DNA of 64,000 nt from Candidatus Zixiibacteriota bacterium (GTDB lineage: Bacteria > Zixibacteria > MSB-5A5 > GN15 > JAAZOE01): the NCBI GenBank assembly GCA_036480375.1, contig JAZGGI010000047.1, positions 28,706 through 92,705 on the forward strand, given 5' to 3'. Both the position numbers and the translations under genes were made by a program. The notes below the pieces were generated by a model. That model made no database searches, was not told the DNA's origin, and saw only the letters and a program-made list of their open reading frames with translations. This document shows, piece by piece, positions 1 to 6,975 of the stretch (the first letter of the stretch is position 1; every line of letters starts with the position of its first letter).

Positions 1-2
1 AA

Positions 3-989
3 GCTGAAGGACGAAGCGAATCGGATTTTAAATCCGATATCAAACGACTCTTGAAATACTGGCAGCAACTCAAGAAGCGAGCCGACCGACTCGAACCTCC
101 GGCACTATTGCACCAGGAAATGAGCATGATAACCGGAATTATTCGTGACTTATATTCCGATGAAGTTGACGCGCTCGTAGTGGATAATCGTACGGTTTAT
201 CGCGAAGTTCTTTCGTTCGTCCGGGAAATAGCCCCGGCCCTTAAAGGACGGGTAAAACTATACCGTGACAAAACTCCGGTTTTCGATCATTACAATATCG
301 AGCCGGAAATCGAAAAAATGATTGACCGCAAAGTCTGGATTAAAAAAGGCGCGTATCTGATAATTGACCAGACCGAAGCGATGGTCACGATTGATGTTAA
401 TACCGGCCGTTTTGTCGGCCGTAAAGATCAGGAATCAACGATTCTAAGAACCAATCTCGACGCCGCCCGCGAGGTCGCGCGCCAAATAAGGCTGCGCGAT
501 ATCGGCGGCTTGATAGTTATCGACTTTATCGATATGTATAGCCGTGAAAATCGGCGTAAACTTTATGATCATTATTGTCATCAATTAAGAAACGATCGAG
601 CCAAACGAGCGGTCAGTCCGGTATCGGATTTTGGATTGATTGAAATGACGCGAGAAAGAATCCGACCGTCTTTGATGACGGCGCTTTCCGATCCATGTCC
701 GCATTGCGATGGATTGGGCCGTGTTTTGTCGAGACAGACTATGTCTACCAAAATCGAGCGATGGTTCCAGAGAGCCAAAGTCGGAAGTTCTCAAAAGAGA
801 TTCAATCTCATTGTCAATCCCATGCTGGCCGATTTTATAACCGATGGTGAGACCAATCGCGTTGCCAAGATGGCTAATCGTCATCGTTTCCATATTAATC
901 TTGTCCGCGATACCACCATCTCGCAACAGACTTTTATGGTCACGGATGTCGAATCCGGTGAAGACTTAACTGAAGCCAACGCGGCTTAG
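3..989 (+). CDS. rng: Ribonuclease E/G, C-terminal part (5' truncated by window edge)
   Basis: The frame is open from base 3, so the gene enters from the left edge and its N-terminal S1 RNA-binding domain is missing. The visible 328 residues are the catalytic region of the RNase E/G family, endonucleases that cut single-stranded AU-rich RNA and mature rRNA. Seen directly are the DNase I-like metal site (TIDVNTGR and, about 45 residues later, GGLIVIDFIDM, which carry the two conserved Asp) and the zinc-link CPHCDGLG near the C-terminus. A TTG at base 51 is not the start because homologous sequence continues upstream of it. The short tail after the zinc-link, without a long scaffold, fits RNase G better than full-length RNase E. 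A strong intrinsic terminator follows the stop. Confidence 0.93.
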   Translation, partial: AEGRSESDFKSDIKRLLKYWQQLKKRADRLEPPALLHQEMSMITGIIRDLYSDEVDALVVDNRTVYREVLSFVREIAPALKGRVKLYRDKTPVFDHYNIEPEIEKMIDRKVWIKKGAYLIIDQTEAMVTIDVNTGRFVGRKDQESTILRTNLDAAREVARQIRLRDIGGLIVIDFIDMYSRENRRKLYDHYCHQLRNDRAKRAVSPVSDFGLIEMTRERIRPSLMTALSDPCPHCDGLGRVLSRQTMSTKIERWFQRAKVGSSQKRFNLIVNPMLADFITDGETNRVAKMANRHRFHINLVRDTTISQQTFMVTDVESGEDLTEANAA

Positions 990-1011
990 ATTTTATCATC
1001 AGATAAACAAT

Positions 1012-1044
1012 AAGGGAAGTCCCAAAAGGACTTCCCTTTTTTTC
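1012..1044 (+). terminator. Intrinsic terminator of rng
   Basis: An 11-bp perfect stem (AAGGGAAGTCC / GGACTTCCCTT) with a 5-nt loop is followed by a T run. It starts about 23 nt after the rng stop codon. Confidence 0.9.
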
Positions 1045-1052
1045 TAACAGCC

Positions 1053-1193
1053 TTATTTCTTTTTCTTCTTAGTTGGCTGTATTCTAATTCGTTCTTTTTC
1101 TGTTTCTCTTGGACGCCTTTCGGCCTCGTTTTGGGTGATAAATTCTCCAGTAACAGAATCACGATAAACAGTTTTTGTTTTTCTTTTACTCAT
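1053..1193 (-). CDS. Small basic hypothetical protein (46 aa)
   Basis: A 46-codon frame reads MSKRKTKTVYRDSVTGEFIT and ends in a lysine-rich tail. It has an ATG with a GGAG Shine-Dalgarno 7 nt upstream. The composition (RDS.TGEF.T motif, basic, no membrane segment) resembles short uncharacterised proteins carrying an 'RDSxTGxFVT' motif, but I cannot assign a function. It faces the rng terminator and lies next to a tRNA-like gene read in the same direction. It could alternatively be a chance frame, but the ribosome-binding site and codon pattern argue for a real gene. Confidence 0.6.
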   Translation of the reverse strand: MSKRKTKTVYRDSVTGEFITQNEAERRPRETEKERIRIQPTKKKKK

Positions 1194-1280
1194 TTATTTG
1201 CTCCGTTCATATTGCCAATTAGGCAGTTATAGCTTTCCACTTGACTTATTTAACAGGAAAGCCGATATTATATTAACATA

Positions 1281-1352
1281 GCGGGCGACCGGGCTCGAAC
1301 CGGCAATTTGAAAATGGGTAGTCTCACGGTTTACCAATTAGCCTACACCCGC
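1281..1352 (-). tRNA. tRNA-Gly-like gene with an 8-nt anticodon loop
   Basis: The reverse strand folds as a 72-nt cloverleaf. The acceptor is GCGGGTG/CGCCCGC with one G-U. The D arm is GGCT-AATTGGTA-AACC with a C-A mismatch. The anticodon stem is TGAGA/TTTCA, followed by a 4-nt variable region and the T arm GCCGG-TTCGAGC-CCGGT. The discriminator is T, as in bacterial tRNA-Gly, and CCA is not encoded. The anticodon loop CTACCCAT has eight nucleotides. Removing the A after the conserved T33 gives a normal CCC (Gly, GGG) loop, so this is best read as tRNA-Gly(CCC) with a one-base insertion. It may be a decayed copy or a functional expanded-loop tRNA. Confidence 0.75.
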
Positions 1353-1366
1353 CATTGATATTGTAG

Positions 1367-1398
1367 AGGCTCAGGCATGTACAACCTGAGCCTTTTTA
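1367..1398 (+). terminator. Terminator-like hairpin upstream of the tRNA-like gene
   Basis: A perfect 9-bp inverted repeat (AGGCTCAGG / CCTGAGCCT) with a 9-nt loop is followed by TTTTTATA on the plus strand. No plus-strand gene lies just upstream. A weak promoter (TTGACT at 1241, 17-nt spacer, GATATT) would give a transcript antisense to the tRNA that ends here. It could instead be a structured element in the tRNA promoter region. Confidence 0.5.
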
Positions 1399-1445
1399 TA
1401 GGCATTTTTTGGATTATCTTGGTGGCGGTCGAGCCAGATTAAGGC

Positions 1446-1474
1446 TTGACAAAATTTTCAATATATCATATAAT
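1446..1474 (+). promoter_or_regulatory. Perfect consensus sigma70 promoter
   Basis: TTGACA at 1446-1451, a 17-nt spacer, and TATAAT at 1469-1474: an exact match to the housekeeping consensus. The predicted start is near 1480-1481. No ORF with a ribosome-binding site follows; a terminator lies 40 nt downstream of the start. Confidence 0.8.
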
Positions 1475-1480
1475 GTCATA

Positions 1481-1556
1481 GACCCCTTCCTTAATCACAA
1501 AGTATCGGGTTTAAGTTTTGAGCCGGGATTACTTCAACTAATCTCGGCTTTTTCTA
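1481..1556 (+). ncRNA. Candidate small RNA of about 75 nt
   Basis: The unit is defined by the perfect promoter at 1446-1474 and an intrinsic terminator at 1521-1556. The terminator has an 11-bp stem AGCCGGGATTA / TAATCTCGGCT with one G-U, loop CTTCAAC and tail TTTTTCT. There is no start codon between them. The 3' end runs up to the stop codon of the convergent gene at 1554-1982. No known RNA family is recognised. A fully consensus promoter driving so short a unit suggests an abundant, stable RNA. Confidence 0.55.
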
Positions 1557-1982
1557 AAAGGGCAGATCGTCATCGTCAACATCAGGTATAACATCTCCTG
1601 ATTCCACCCATGACCAAGAACCATCTTCATTGCGCCTTACTCTTTTTTCTTTTAATAGTTGTTTCAGGGCGCGTCTTATGGGGGCATCACGAAGCCTACG
1701 GGGTTTATTTTTCTCAGTCCAGTCCATAATCATTGAAATACTAAGAGCCTCAACGCTTTGCATGGCCTCAATAACCCATTTTTTGGGCACGCCGGGAGAA
1801 AGGCGCGGTAATTTCGATTTCTTGGGGGTGGACTTTTCTTTATCATTTTCCACACCAAGTTCGTTAATTAAGGCATCTTTTATTTCTTGTAATTGCCGAA
1901 TATCTTTCTCAAGGGTGGTGATTCTATCGTTTAACTCTTTGATTAAGATGCGCTTATGTTCGTCGTGTAAATTAACCGTCAT
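1554..1982 (-). CDS. Coiled-coil/winged-helix protein with SSB-like C-terminal tip
   Basis: A 142-residue protein with no recognised family. Residues about 8-45 form a heptad-rich coiled coil (ELNDRITTLEKDIRQL). Residues about 66-125 look like a winged-helix unit (PKKWVIEAM..., RRALKQLLKEKRVRRNEDGSW). The extreme C-terminus is DVDDDDLPF, closely matching the acidic tip of bacterial single-stranded DNA-binding protein (DDDIPF/DDDLPF) that docks SSB partners. No OB fold is present, so this is not SSB. AAGAGG precedes the ATG at suitable spacing. Inference: a DNA-associated or regulatory protein that may recruit, or mimic the tail for, SSB-interacting repair proteins. Confidence 0.8.
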   Translation of the reverse strand: MTVNLHDEHKRILIKELNDRITTLEKDIRQLQEIKDALINELGVENDKEKSTPKKSKLPRLSPGVPKKWVIEAMQSVEALSISMIMDWTEKNKPRRLRDAPIRRALKQLLKEKRVRRNEDGSWSWVESGDVIPDVDDDDLPF

Positions 1983-2016
1983 ACTATAAACCTCTTTCTT
2001 TATCTTTCATGTGAAT

Positions 2017-2046
2017 AATATAGTAAAGTTTTCATATTGTTGTCAA
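2017..2046 (-). promoter_or_regulatory. sigma70-type promoter of the SSB-tip protein
   Basis: On the minus strand TTGACA (2041-2046), an 18-nt spacer and TATATT (2017-2022) lie about 35 bp upstream of the ATG at 1982. Confidence 0.65.
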
Positions 2047-2214
2047 GGGAAATCGAAGAAATAATTGCTTGGGGTAGCTATTTTTTTCAATGGGGGGAAG
2101 GATGGTGTTAAGGTGGACAAAATTGAACAAAAATGGACAGATTTGGCAATTCTAGACTATTTGAAATTAGGATGCGACCCGATCTCTCATATTTATAAAA
2201 TTCCCCGAAACTTC

Positions 2215-2242
2215 TTGACTATTAACAACTTTCGATTAAATT
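2215..2242 (+). promoter_or_regulatory. Promoter of the EamA gene, implying a leaderless mRNA
   Basis: TTGACT (2215-2220), a 16-nt spacer and TAAATT (2237-2242) are followed only 6 nt later by the ATG at 2249. Initiation at the usual distance would put +1 at or beside the A of the start codon, and no Shine-Dalgarno is visible. Confidence 0.5.
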
Positions 2243-2248
2243 TCCTCA

Positions 2249-3109
2249 ATGAATACCCTGATTTATATCTTTCTCTGTATTGTTTGGGGCACCACATGGC
2301 TGGCGATGAAAATCGGACTTCAGGAAATGCCGCCTCTTCTCGGCGCATTCGTGCGGATGCTCCTGGCGGCGCTGATTTTAATAATCTATAATCAAATAAC
2401 TGCCCAATCACTTCAGGGAAACTGGAAGGACAAACTCAAAATCGCCTGGCCCGGATTATTTATTTACGGAGTTCCATATGCACTGATATATTACGGCATG
2501 CAGTATGTCAATTCCGGGATGGCGGCCATTTTCTTCGCGACGCTGCCTTTATTTGTTGTTCCTTTTGTGCCTCTAATGGTAAAATCCGAAATAATAACAT
2601 TTCAATCCGTAATCGGTGTTATTATCGGCTTCGCAGGAGTTATCGTTATTTTCAACGGCTCCATATCTTTAGATGAAAATTCAATTTTGGGGGCGATTCT
2701 CCTTTTGATTGCCTCATCCATTTCAGGATTTTTCACGGTATACCTCAAAGCCTATTTATCAAAAGCGCCTATCGCACCGATGCTTGCCTGGCATTTTGCG
2801 ATTGGTGGAACGTTTTTATTATTACTTTCGACTGCGACCGAAAACTGGTCGGGCAATTATTTTAATTTCACCGTTATAGGAAGTATTTTGTATTTGACGG
2901 TTTTCGGCTCTATTCTGGGATTTGCAGGATTTTACTGGCTTATCCGGCGAATCAGTACTTTAAAAATATCTATGGTCGCGTTTATTACGCCGATAACTGC
3001 TCTGATTGTTGGATACTTAATTCTGAATGAGACGCTTGGCCTTTATGACGGCCTGGGATCAACACTGGTATTGGCCAGTATTTTAATTGTCAATCATAAG
3101 AAAAATTAA
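2249..3109 (+). CDS. EamA/DMT-superfamily transporter
   Basis: A 286-residue inner-membrane protein with about ten hydrophobic helices arranged as two EamA repeats (roughly residues 1-135 and 148-284). The N-terminus IVWGTTWLAMKIGL is the typical EamA opening, and the second repeat ends with a proline-containing helix (ITPITALIVGYLILNETL). Members export amino acids, metabolites or drugs; the substrate cannot be read from sequence. The ATG at 2249 matches the family N-terminus but lacks a ribosome-binding site, in line with a leaderless message. The 3' end overlaps the convergent propeller gene by 4 bp. Confidence 0.9.
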   Translation: MNTLIYIFLCIVWGTTWLAMKIGLQEMPPLLGAFVRMLLAALILIIYNQITAQSLQGNWKDKLKIAWPGLFIYGVPYALIYYGMQYVNSGMAAIFFATLPLFVVPFVPLMVKSEIITFQSVIGVIIGFAGVIVIFNGSISLDENSILGAILLLIASSISGFFTVYLKAYLSKAPIAPMLAWHFAIGGTFLLLLSTATENWSGNYFNFTVIGSILYLTVFGSILGFAGFYWLIRRISTLKISMVAFITPITALIVGYLILNETLGLYDGLGSTLVLASILIVNHKKN

Positions 3110-4050
3110 GGTTTTGACAGGGGAAATCGTTCCTTAGACATCATCACACCGTTAGTCCCGCCGATAAAAATTTTACTATCAGTGATACAAACCGTTTTCA
3201 AATCCGTCTCAACCCCACACTGGCTTACCGTAAACCGATCGCCGCTATCATTAAAGTATAAGATCAGTCCGTCTTGACCAACGCCGACTCCGGAATATTT
3301 ATCAAATACCTCGACAGCGAAAAGACTCCTGGTTATTCCCATATCGACTTCTTCCCAATTACGGCCATGATCGGTCGTTCGGGCAAAAAACCCCTTTCTC
3401 CCAACTATAAATCCCCAGTCATCAATAAAATCAAAACCCCAGGCTAAACGATTACCGCTATATTTGCCGGGGAAGAAATGCACCCCCCAGCTTATTGAGT
3501 GAAAAGCCTTTTTGGACGCCAGAAGATAGACTTTTCTGGGCGGTTGAACGACGAGGTCGGTATAGCCGTTGCCAAGATGTTTCTTCTTTTTCCAGGTTTT
3601 TCCGGAATCAAAAGTTTGATAGGCGACACCTACGGTTTTTGACATACTGTTTTGGTCAGTACCGCAGACAATCGTACTGGTATCGTTGACCATCCCGACC
3701 GCGATAAATTTGAATTTTATATTTTGAGACATATCGACCCAGGTTGCGCCTCGATTGCCTGTTTTCATAATAAGTCCGCGGTCGCCGGTTAAATACCCCA
3801 CCTGCCCCCTCATATCTATATCTTTTATCGTGCGCTTGGAGATTTTTTTCCCCTGCCAGGTTTTGCCTCCGTCCCAGGTTGACAATAATTCACCGTCAGA
3901 GGTTACCGCCCAGCCGTAATGAGCCCCATCGAAATAAATTTTATTAATGGTTGCGGTTGTGGGAACATCAATCTTTTCAAAGTCGGCTCCGCAGGATAAT
4001 CCGTAAGAGATAACTACAATTAATGTCGTTAGGATTCGAATGATATTCAT
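3106..4050 (-). CDS. Secreted Ycf48/BNR-like beta-propeller protein
   Basis: A 314-residue protein with an N-terminal signal peptide ending near SYGLSC. The Cys is preceded by a loose lipobox, so lipidation is possible but not certain. Repeated WDGGKTW, GNRGATW, FDSGKTW and TDHGRNW Asp-box motifs are spaced about 40-60 residues apart. This marks a sialidase/Ycf48-type propeller, as in photosystem II stability factor HCF136-like proteins that are common in non-photosynthetic bacteria as envelope proteins of unknown role. GGAG lies before the ATG. No enzymatic residues are evident. Confidence 0.8.
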   Translation of the reverse strand: MNIIRILTTLIVVISYGLSCGADFEKIDVPTTATINKIYFDGAHYGWAVTSDGELLSTWDGGKTWQGKKISKRTIKDIDMRGQVGYLTGDRGLIMKTGNRGATWVDMSQNIKFKFIAVGMVNDTSTIVCGTDQNSMSKTVGVAYQTFDSGKTWKKKKHLGNGYTDLVVQPPRKVYLLASKKAFHSISWGVHFFPGKYSGNRLAWGFDFIDDWGFIVGRKGFFARTTDHGRNWEEVDMGITRSLFAVEVFDKYSGVGVGQDGLILYFNDSGDRFTVSQCGVETDLKTVCITDSKIFIGGTNGVMMSKERFPLSKP

Positions 4051-4104
4051 GCTTTCTCCATTTTAATCTTGAAAACCGTGCGTCGGTTTATTAACATTTC
4101 TAAT

Positions 4105-4133
4105 AATGTAGTACATGTATCCGGCTCTGTCAA
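4105..4133 (-). promoter_or_regulatory. sigma70-type promoter of the propeller gene
   Basis: On the minus strand TTGACA (4128-4133), a 17-nt spacer and TACATT (4105-4110) lie about 55 bp upstream of the start codon at 4050. Confidence 0.65.
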
Positions 4134-4298
4134 ATCTCAAGGCTTGCGGCCGTGATTTAACCTGGTCGTCATATACATGTTATACAAAAATTATCGGCCG
4201 AGATTGCCGTTTTTTTCGGCTCCACTGCAATATCTTTGTAGAAAATATCGGATATTGAACTGGGGATAGGCCAAAGCAACAATATAGGGGATTTTTAC

Positions 4299-4952
4299 TT
4301 GATAAGCATAAAAGATGTATACTTTTCATTTGGTCATCAGGAAATTTTTTCAGGATTGACCTTTGAATTAAAGCGAGGGAATTATTTGGTAATCTCCGGC
4401 CCTGATCGATCCGGAAAAACAACTCTGGTGAAAATGCTCACCGCCATGATTCTTCCCGATTCCGGGGAGATTATAATTGATGGTCAGTATCTCGATGAAA
4501 TCGCCCGTTCCAAGGCCATGATTCGTCATCTGCGCCGGAAGATTGGGGGTGTTGGAGGCGTTTTTTCGCTACTTAATGACCGTACGATCCTTGAAAATGT
4601 CGCGCTTTCGGCCGAGATCTGCGGTATTCCGACCCGTAAGGCCCGCAAATTCGCCGTCAAAGCATGCGGTAAATATCGCCTCAGTCATGTTATGTCATAT
4701 TATCCCGATGCCGTCTCAAAAGTCGAACAAAGGATGGCGCTTATGGCCCGTGCCGCCGCCGCCCGCAAGGAATTGATTATTGCCGATGCCCCCACCGACG
4801 GTCTTGATGAAAAAGCGGCTGATTTTATACACGAACGATTACAGTCACTAAGGCTTTCCGGAATTTCGATTTTGTATCTTACGACCGGCATTGGCCCCCC
4901 AAGCGGCCCCGACCAATATTTGCGTCTCCGCGAGGGGAGGGTCGAGAAATGA
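4299..4952 (+). CDS. ftsE: Cell-division ABC ATPase FtsE, degenerate active site
   Basis: A 217-residue ABC ATPase starting at TTG with AGGGG 8 nt upstream. It is identified as FtsE by size and by direct translational coupling (ATGA overlap) to ftsX and then an envC-like gene. Walker A is intact (GPDRSGKTT, residues 34-42). The Walker B segment reads IIADAPTDGLD, so the catalytic Glu after D163 is Ala. The signature motif is AVSKVEQ instead of LSGGQ, and the H-loop His is absent (LYLTTG). ATP binding seems possible; hydrolysis by the usual mechanism does not. FtsEX normally anchors at the septum and switches cell-wall hydrolase activators on and off. Confidence 0.85.
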   Translation: MISIKDVYFSFGHQEIFSGLTFELKRGNYLVISGPDRSGKTTLVKMLTAMILPDSGEIIIDGQYLDEIARSKAMIRHLRRKIGGVGGVFSLLNDRTILENVALSAEICGIPTRKARKFAVKACGKYRLSHVMSYYPDAVSKVEQRMALMARAAAARKELIIADAPTDGLDEKAADFIHERLQSLRLSGISILYLTTGIGPPSGPDQYLRLREGRVEK

Positions 4953-5803
4953 ATAATCTGGGGAGATTAATAAGGCAGATTTATAAACATGCCGGACGTG
5001 AAAAAAGGCTATCGCTCGGCTCTTTTCTTGTCATACTTATTGTCCTGATGATGGTAGATATCTTTTGGATCGCGACGATTAATATTAACAGCCATTATGA
5101 TTCGTTGCTGAGAACAGTCAGAATGGAAGCATTTGTTTCCGATAATTATCCTGACAGCCTGCTCTCAATGCTGGAAATTACGCTATATGAATTGACCGAT
5201 GTCGCCGCCACAGAATATATATCTCGTGAAGACGCTGCCCGGATTCTGGAATCCGACCTGGGATGGGTATTTATGGAGGGACTCGACGAAAATCCTCTTC
5301 CGCGTTCATTTATAATTTATTTTCAGGAAGGAAAAACGCTGTCTAAACTGGATGAAATCGCGGCGGTATTGAGCCGTTTGGAAAGCGTGCAGGCGGTCGA
5401 TTTCGGGCGCGCCTGGATTGAAAAGGTCGAAAACTTCGGCCGCAGTCTCAGCCGAATCGGCTATATCATTGGAGGACTAATCTTAATCGTAGTGTTGCTA
5501 ACAATGGCCAATACCAATCGCCTCACCGCTCGAACCAAATCGAGCGATTTTTTCCAGTTAAAATTATTAGGAGCCGGACCATCATATCTATTATATCCCT
5601 TCCTGGCCGAAGGATTCTTTTCGGCCTTAATCGCAGCGATGATGGGATGGTTGGTAATAATCTATTTATCCCAGCAGATTACTTTTCAGGAATTTGATTT
5701 GATCTTTCCCAATCTTGAACAACTGGCGATTTATTGCGCCGCGGCCGCAGGAACCGGGATGATAGGCGCTTATCTGGGTATTCGCAGGTTTTTGCTGTTA
5801 TGA
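4949..5803 (+). CDS. ftsX: Cell-division permease-like protein FtsX
   Basis: A 284-residue protein with the FtsX layout: a cytoplasmic N-terminus, a first membrane helix (about residues 22-44), an extracytoplasmic domain of about 120 residues (includes the ENPLPRSFIIYF motif), then three C-terminal helices. The family passes the nucleotide state of FtsE across the membrane to a periplasmic amidase activator. Its ATG overlaps the ftsE stop, and its own TGA overlaps the next ATG, so the three proteins are translationally coupled and probably act as one complex. Confidence 0.92.
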   Translation: MNNLGRLIRQIYKHAGREKRLSLGSFLVILIVLMMVDIFWIATININSHYDSLLRTVRMEAFVSDNYPDSLLSMLEITLYELTDVAATEYISREDAARILESDLGWVFMEGLDENPLPRSFIIYFQEGKTLSKLDEIAAVLSRLESVQAVDFGRAWIEKVENFGRSLSRIGYIIGGLILIVVLLTMANTNRLTARTKSSDFFQLKLLGAGPSYLLYPFLAEGFFSALIAAMMGWLVIIYLSQQITFQEFDLIFPNLEQLAIYCAAAAGTGMIGAYLGIRRFLLL

Positions 5804-6975
5804 TTAAAATTACCCTTTATATAGTTGCCATCTTTTCCTTCTTTGGCATCACCTCAGCCTTTGCCGATGATGATAATTCACGAATTCAGGATAATAAAAA
5901 GGAACTCGACGATTTAAAACAGCAAATATCCCATACCAGGAATAAAATCGACAGCCTGCAAAATATTGAATCGAGTATTTCCAAGACAATCTCATCTTAT
6001 GGAGACAATGTCAGCCGCAACCGAACTTTGGTCAATCGTATGGGTCAGGAACTTAGAACTGTCCGCGGAGAACTGGCCAAAAATAAGCAGGATTTGATAC
6101 TGACCGAAGATCGCCTGAGGCGCATCAAAGAAGGATATGTTGGGCTATTAAAAGACTATTATATTCATCGACGAAGCGGGGCCGATTATGCGGGTTGGGA
6201 TTTTGAAATGCTTTTGTCCAAAAATCGCCTCTCAAGGTATCTGGCCTCGATTTCAAATGTATCAACTCGTGAAATTATAATGGCCGATGATTCTGTCAGA
6301 CGCCTGACCGATCAGGTCGATAGTTTATCCCGTCAGGGTTCTCAAATAAATCGCATGCGAGAGGAAAAGAAATCAAAGATTAATCTTGATCTGGCCCTAA
6401 AGGAAAAAGAAGAAAAAAGCCTCAGTATCGTTCGCCAGCAAACCAACATGATGCGCGACCGTTATGAGTCCCTCTCTGAGATGGCTCAGCAAATGGAGGA
6501 GATTATCGCTCAACTCGAGAGAGAACAGGAACAAAAACGATTGGCAGGTAAAATGACTCCTCGATTCGCGTCCGGTTCTTTTGCTTCTTTGAAGGGAAGA
6601 ATTAATCCCCCTATAAAAGGCCGCATTGTCTCAACGTTTGGGTGGAAAGTCAACAAAACCACGAATCTCAAATCTTTTTCCCCGGGAATTGATATCGATC
6701 CCGGACAAGGCCATAAAGATATCCATGTCGTGGCACCCGGCAGAGTCGCCTATGTCGGTAATCTTCGAGGTTATAGCAATTTTGTGATTATTGAGCATGA
6801 CGACGGTTATTATACTACCTACGCCGGAATGATATCGGTCACAGTCGAAACCGATGATATTGTCCTGAGCGGCGATAAATTGGGCGTGTGCGGGAATAAT
6901 AATATTCATTTTGAACTACGCCGGGGTCGAGAACATCTCGACCCGGTAGTCTGGTTGAACCTCGATGAATTTTAA
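5800..6975 (+). CDS. envC: EnvC-like amidase activator with LytM (M23) domain
   Basis: A 391-residue protein with signal peptide (MIKITLYIVAIFSFFGITSA), a long coiled coil (about residues 25-260) and a C-terminal LytM/M23 domain. The M23 zinc ligands appear lost: the usual HxxxD reads SPGIDID, and the last motif is NNIHFEL. That is typical of EnvC-type domains, which activate amidases rather than cut peptidoglycan. The start at 5800 overlaps the ftsX stop (ATGA) and gives a clean signal peptide; an upstream in-frame start would lie inside ftsX. Context with ftsEX supports the assignment. The 3' end overlaps holB by 11 bp. Confidence 0.88.
   Translation: MIKITLYIVAIFSFFGITSAFADDDNSRIQDNKKELDDLKQQISHTRNKIDSLQNIESSISKTISSYGDNVSRNRTLVNRMGQELRTVRGELAKNKQDLILTEDRLRRIKEGYVGLLKDYYIHRRSGADYAGWDFEMLLSKNRLSRYLASISNVSTREIIMADDSVRRLTDQVDSLSRQGSQINRMREEKKSKINLDLALKEKEEKSLSIVRQQTNMMRDRYESLSEMAQQMEEIIAQLEREQEQKRLAGKMTPRFASGSFASLKGRINPPIKGRIVSTFGWKVNKTTNLKSFSPGIDIDPGQGHKDIHVVAPGRVAYVGNLRGYSNFVIIEHDDGYYTTYAGMISVTVETDDIVLSGDKLGVCGNNNIHFELRRGREHLDPVVWLNLDEF

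Noticed and set aside
2065..2391. 108-codon frame overlapping the EamA start
   Set aside because: No ribosome-binding site or recognisable domain, and it runs in another frame through conserved EamA sequence.
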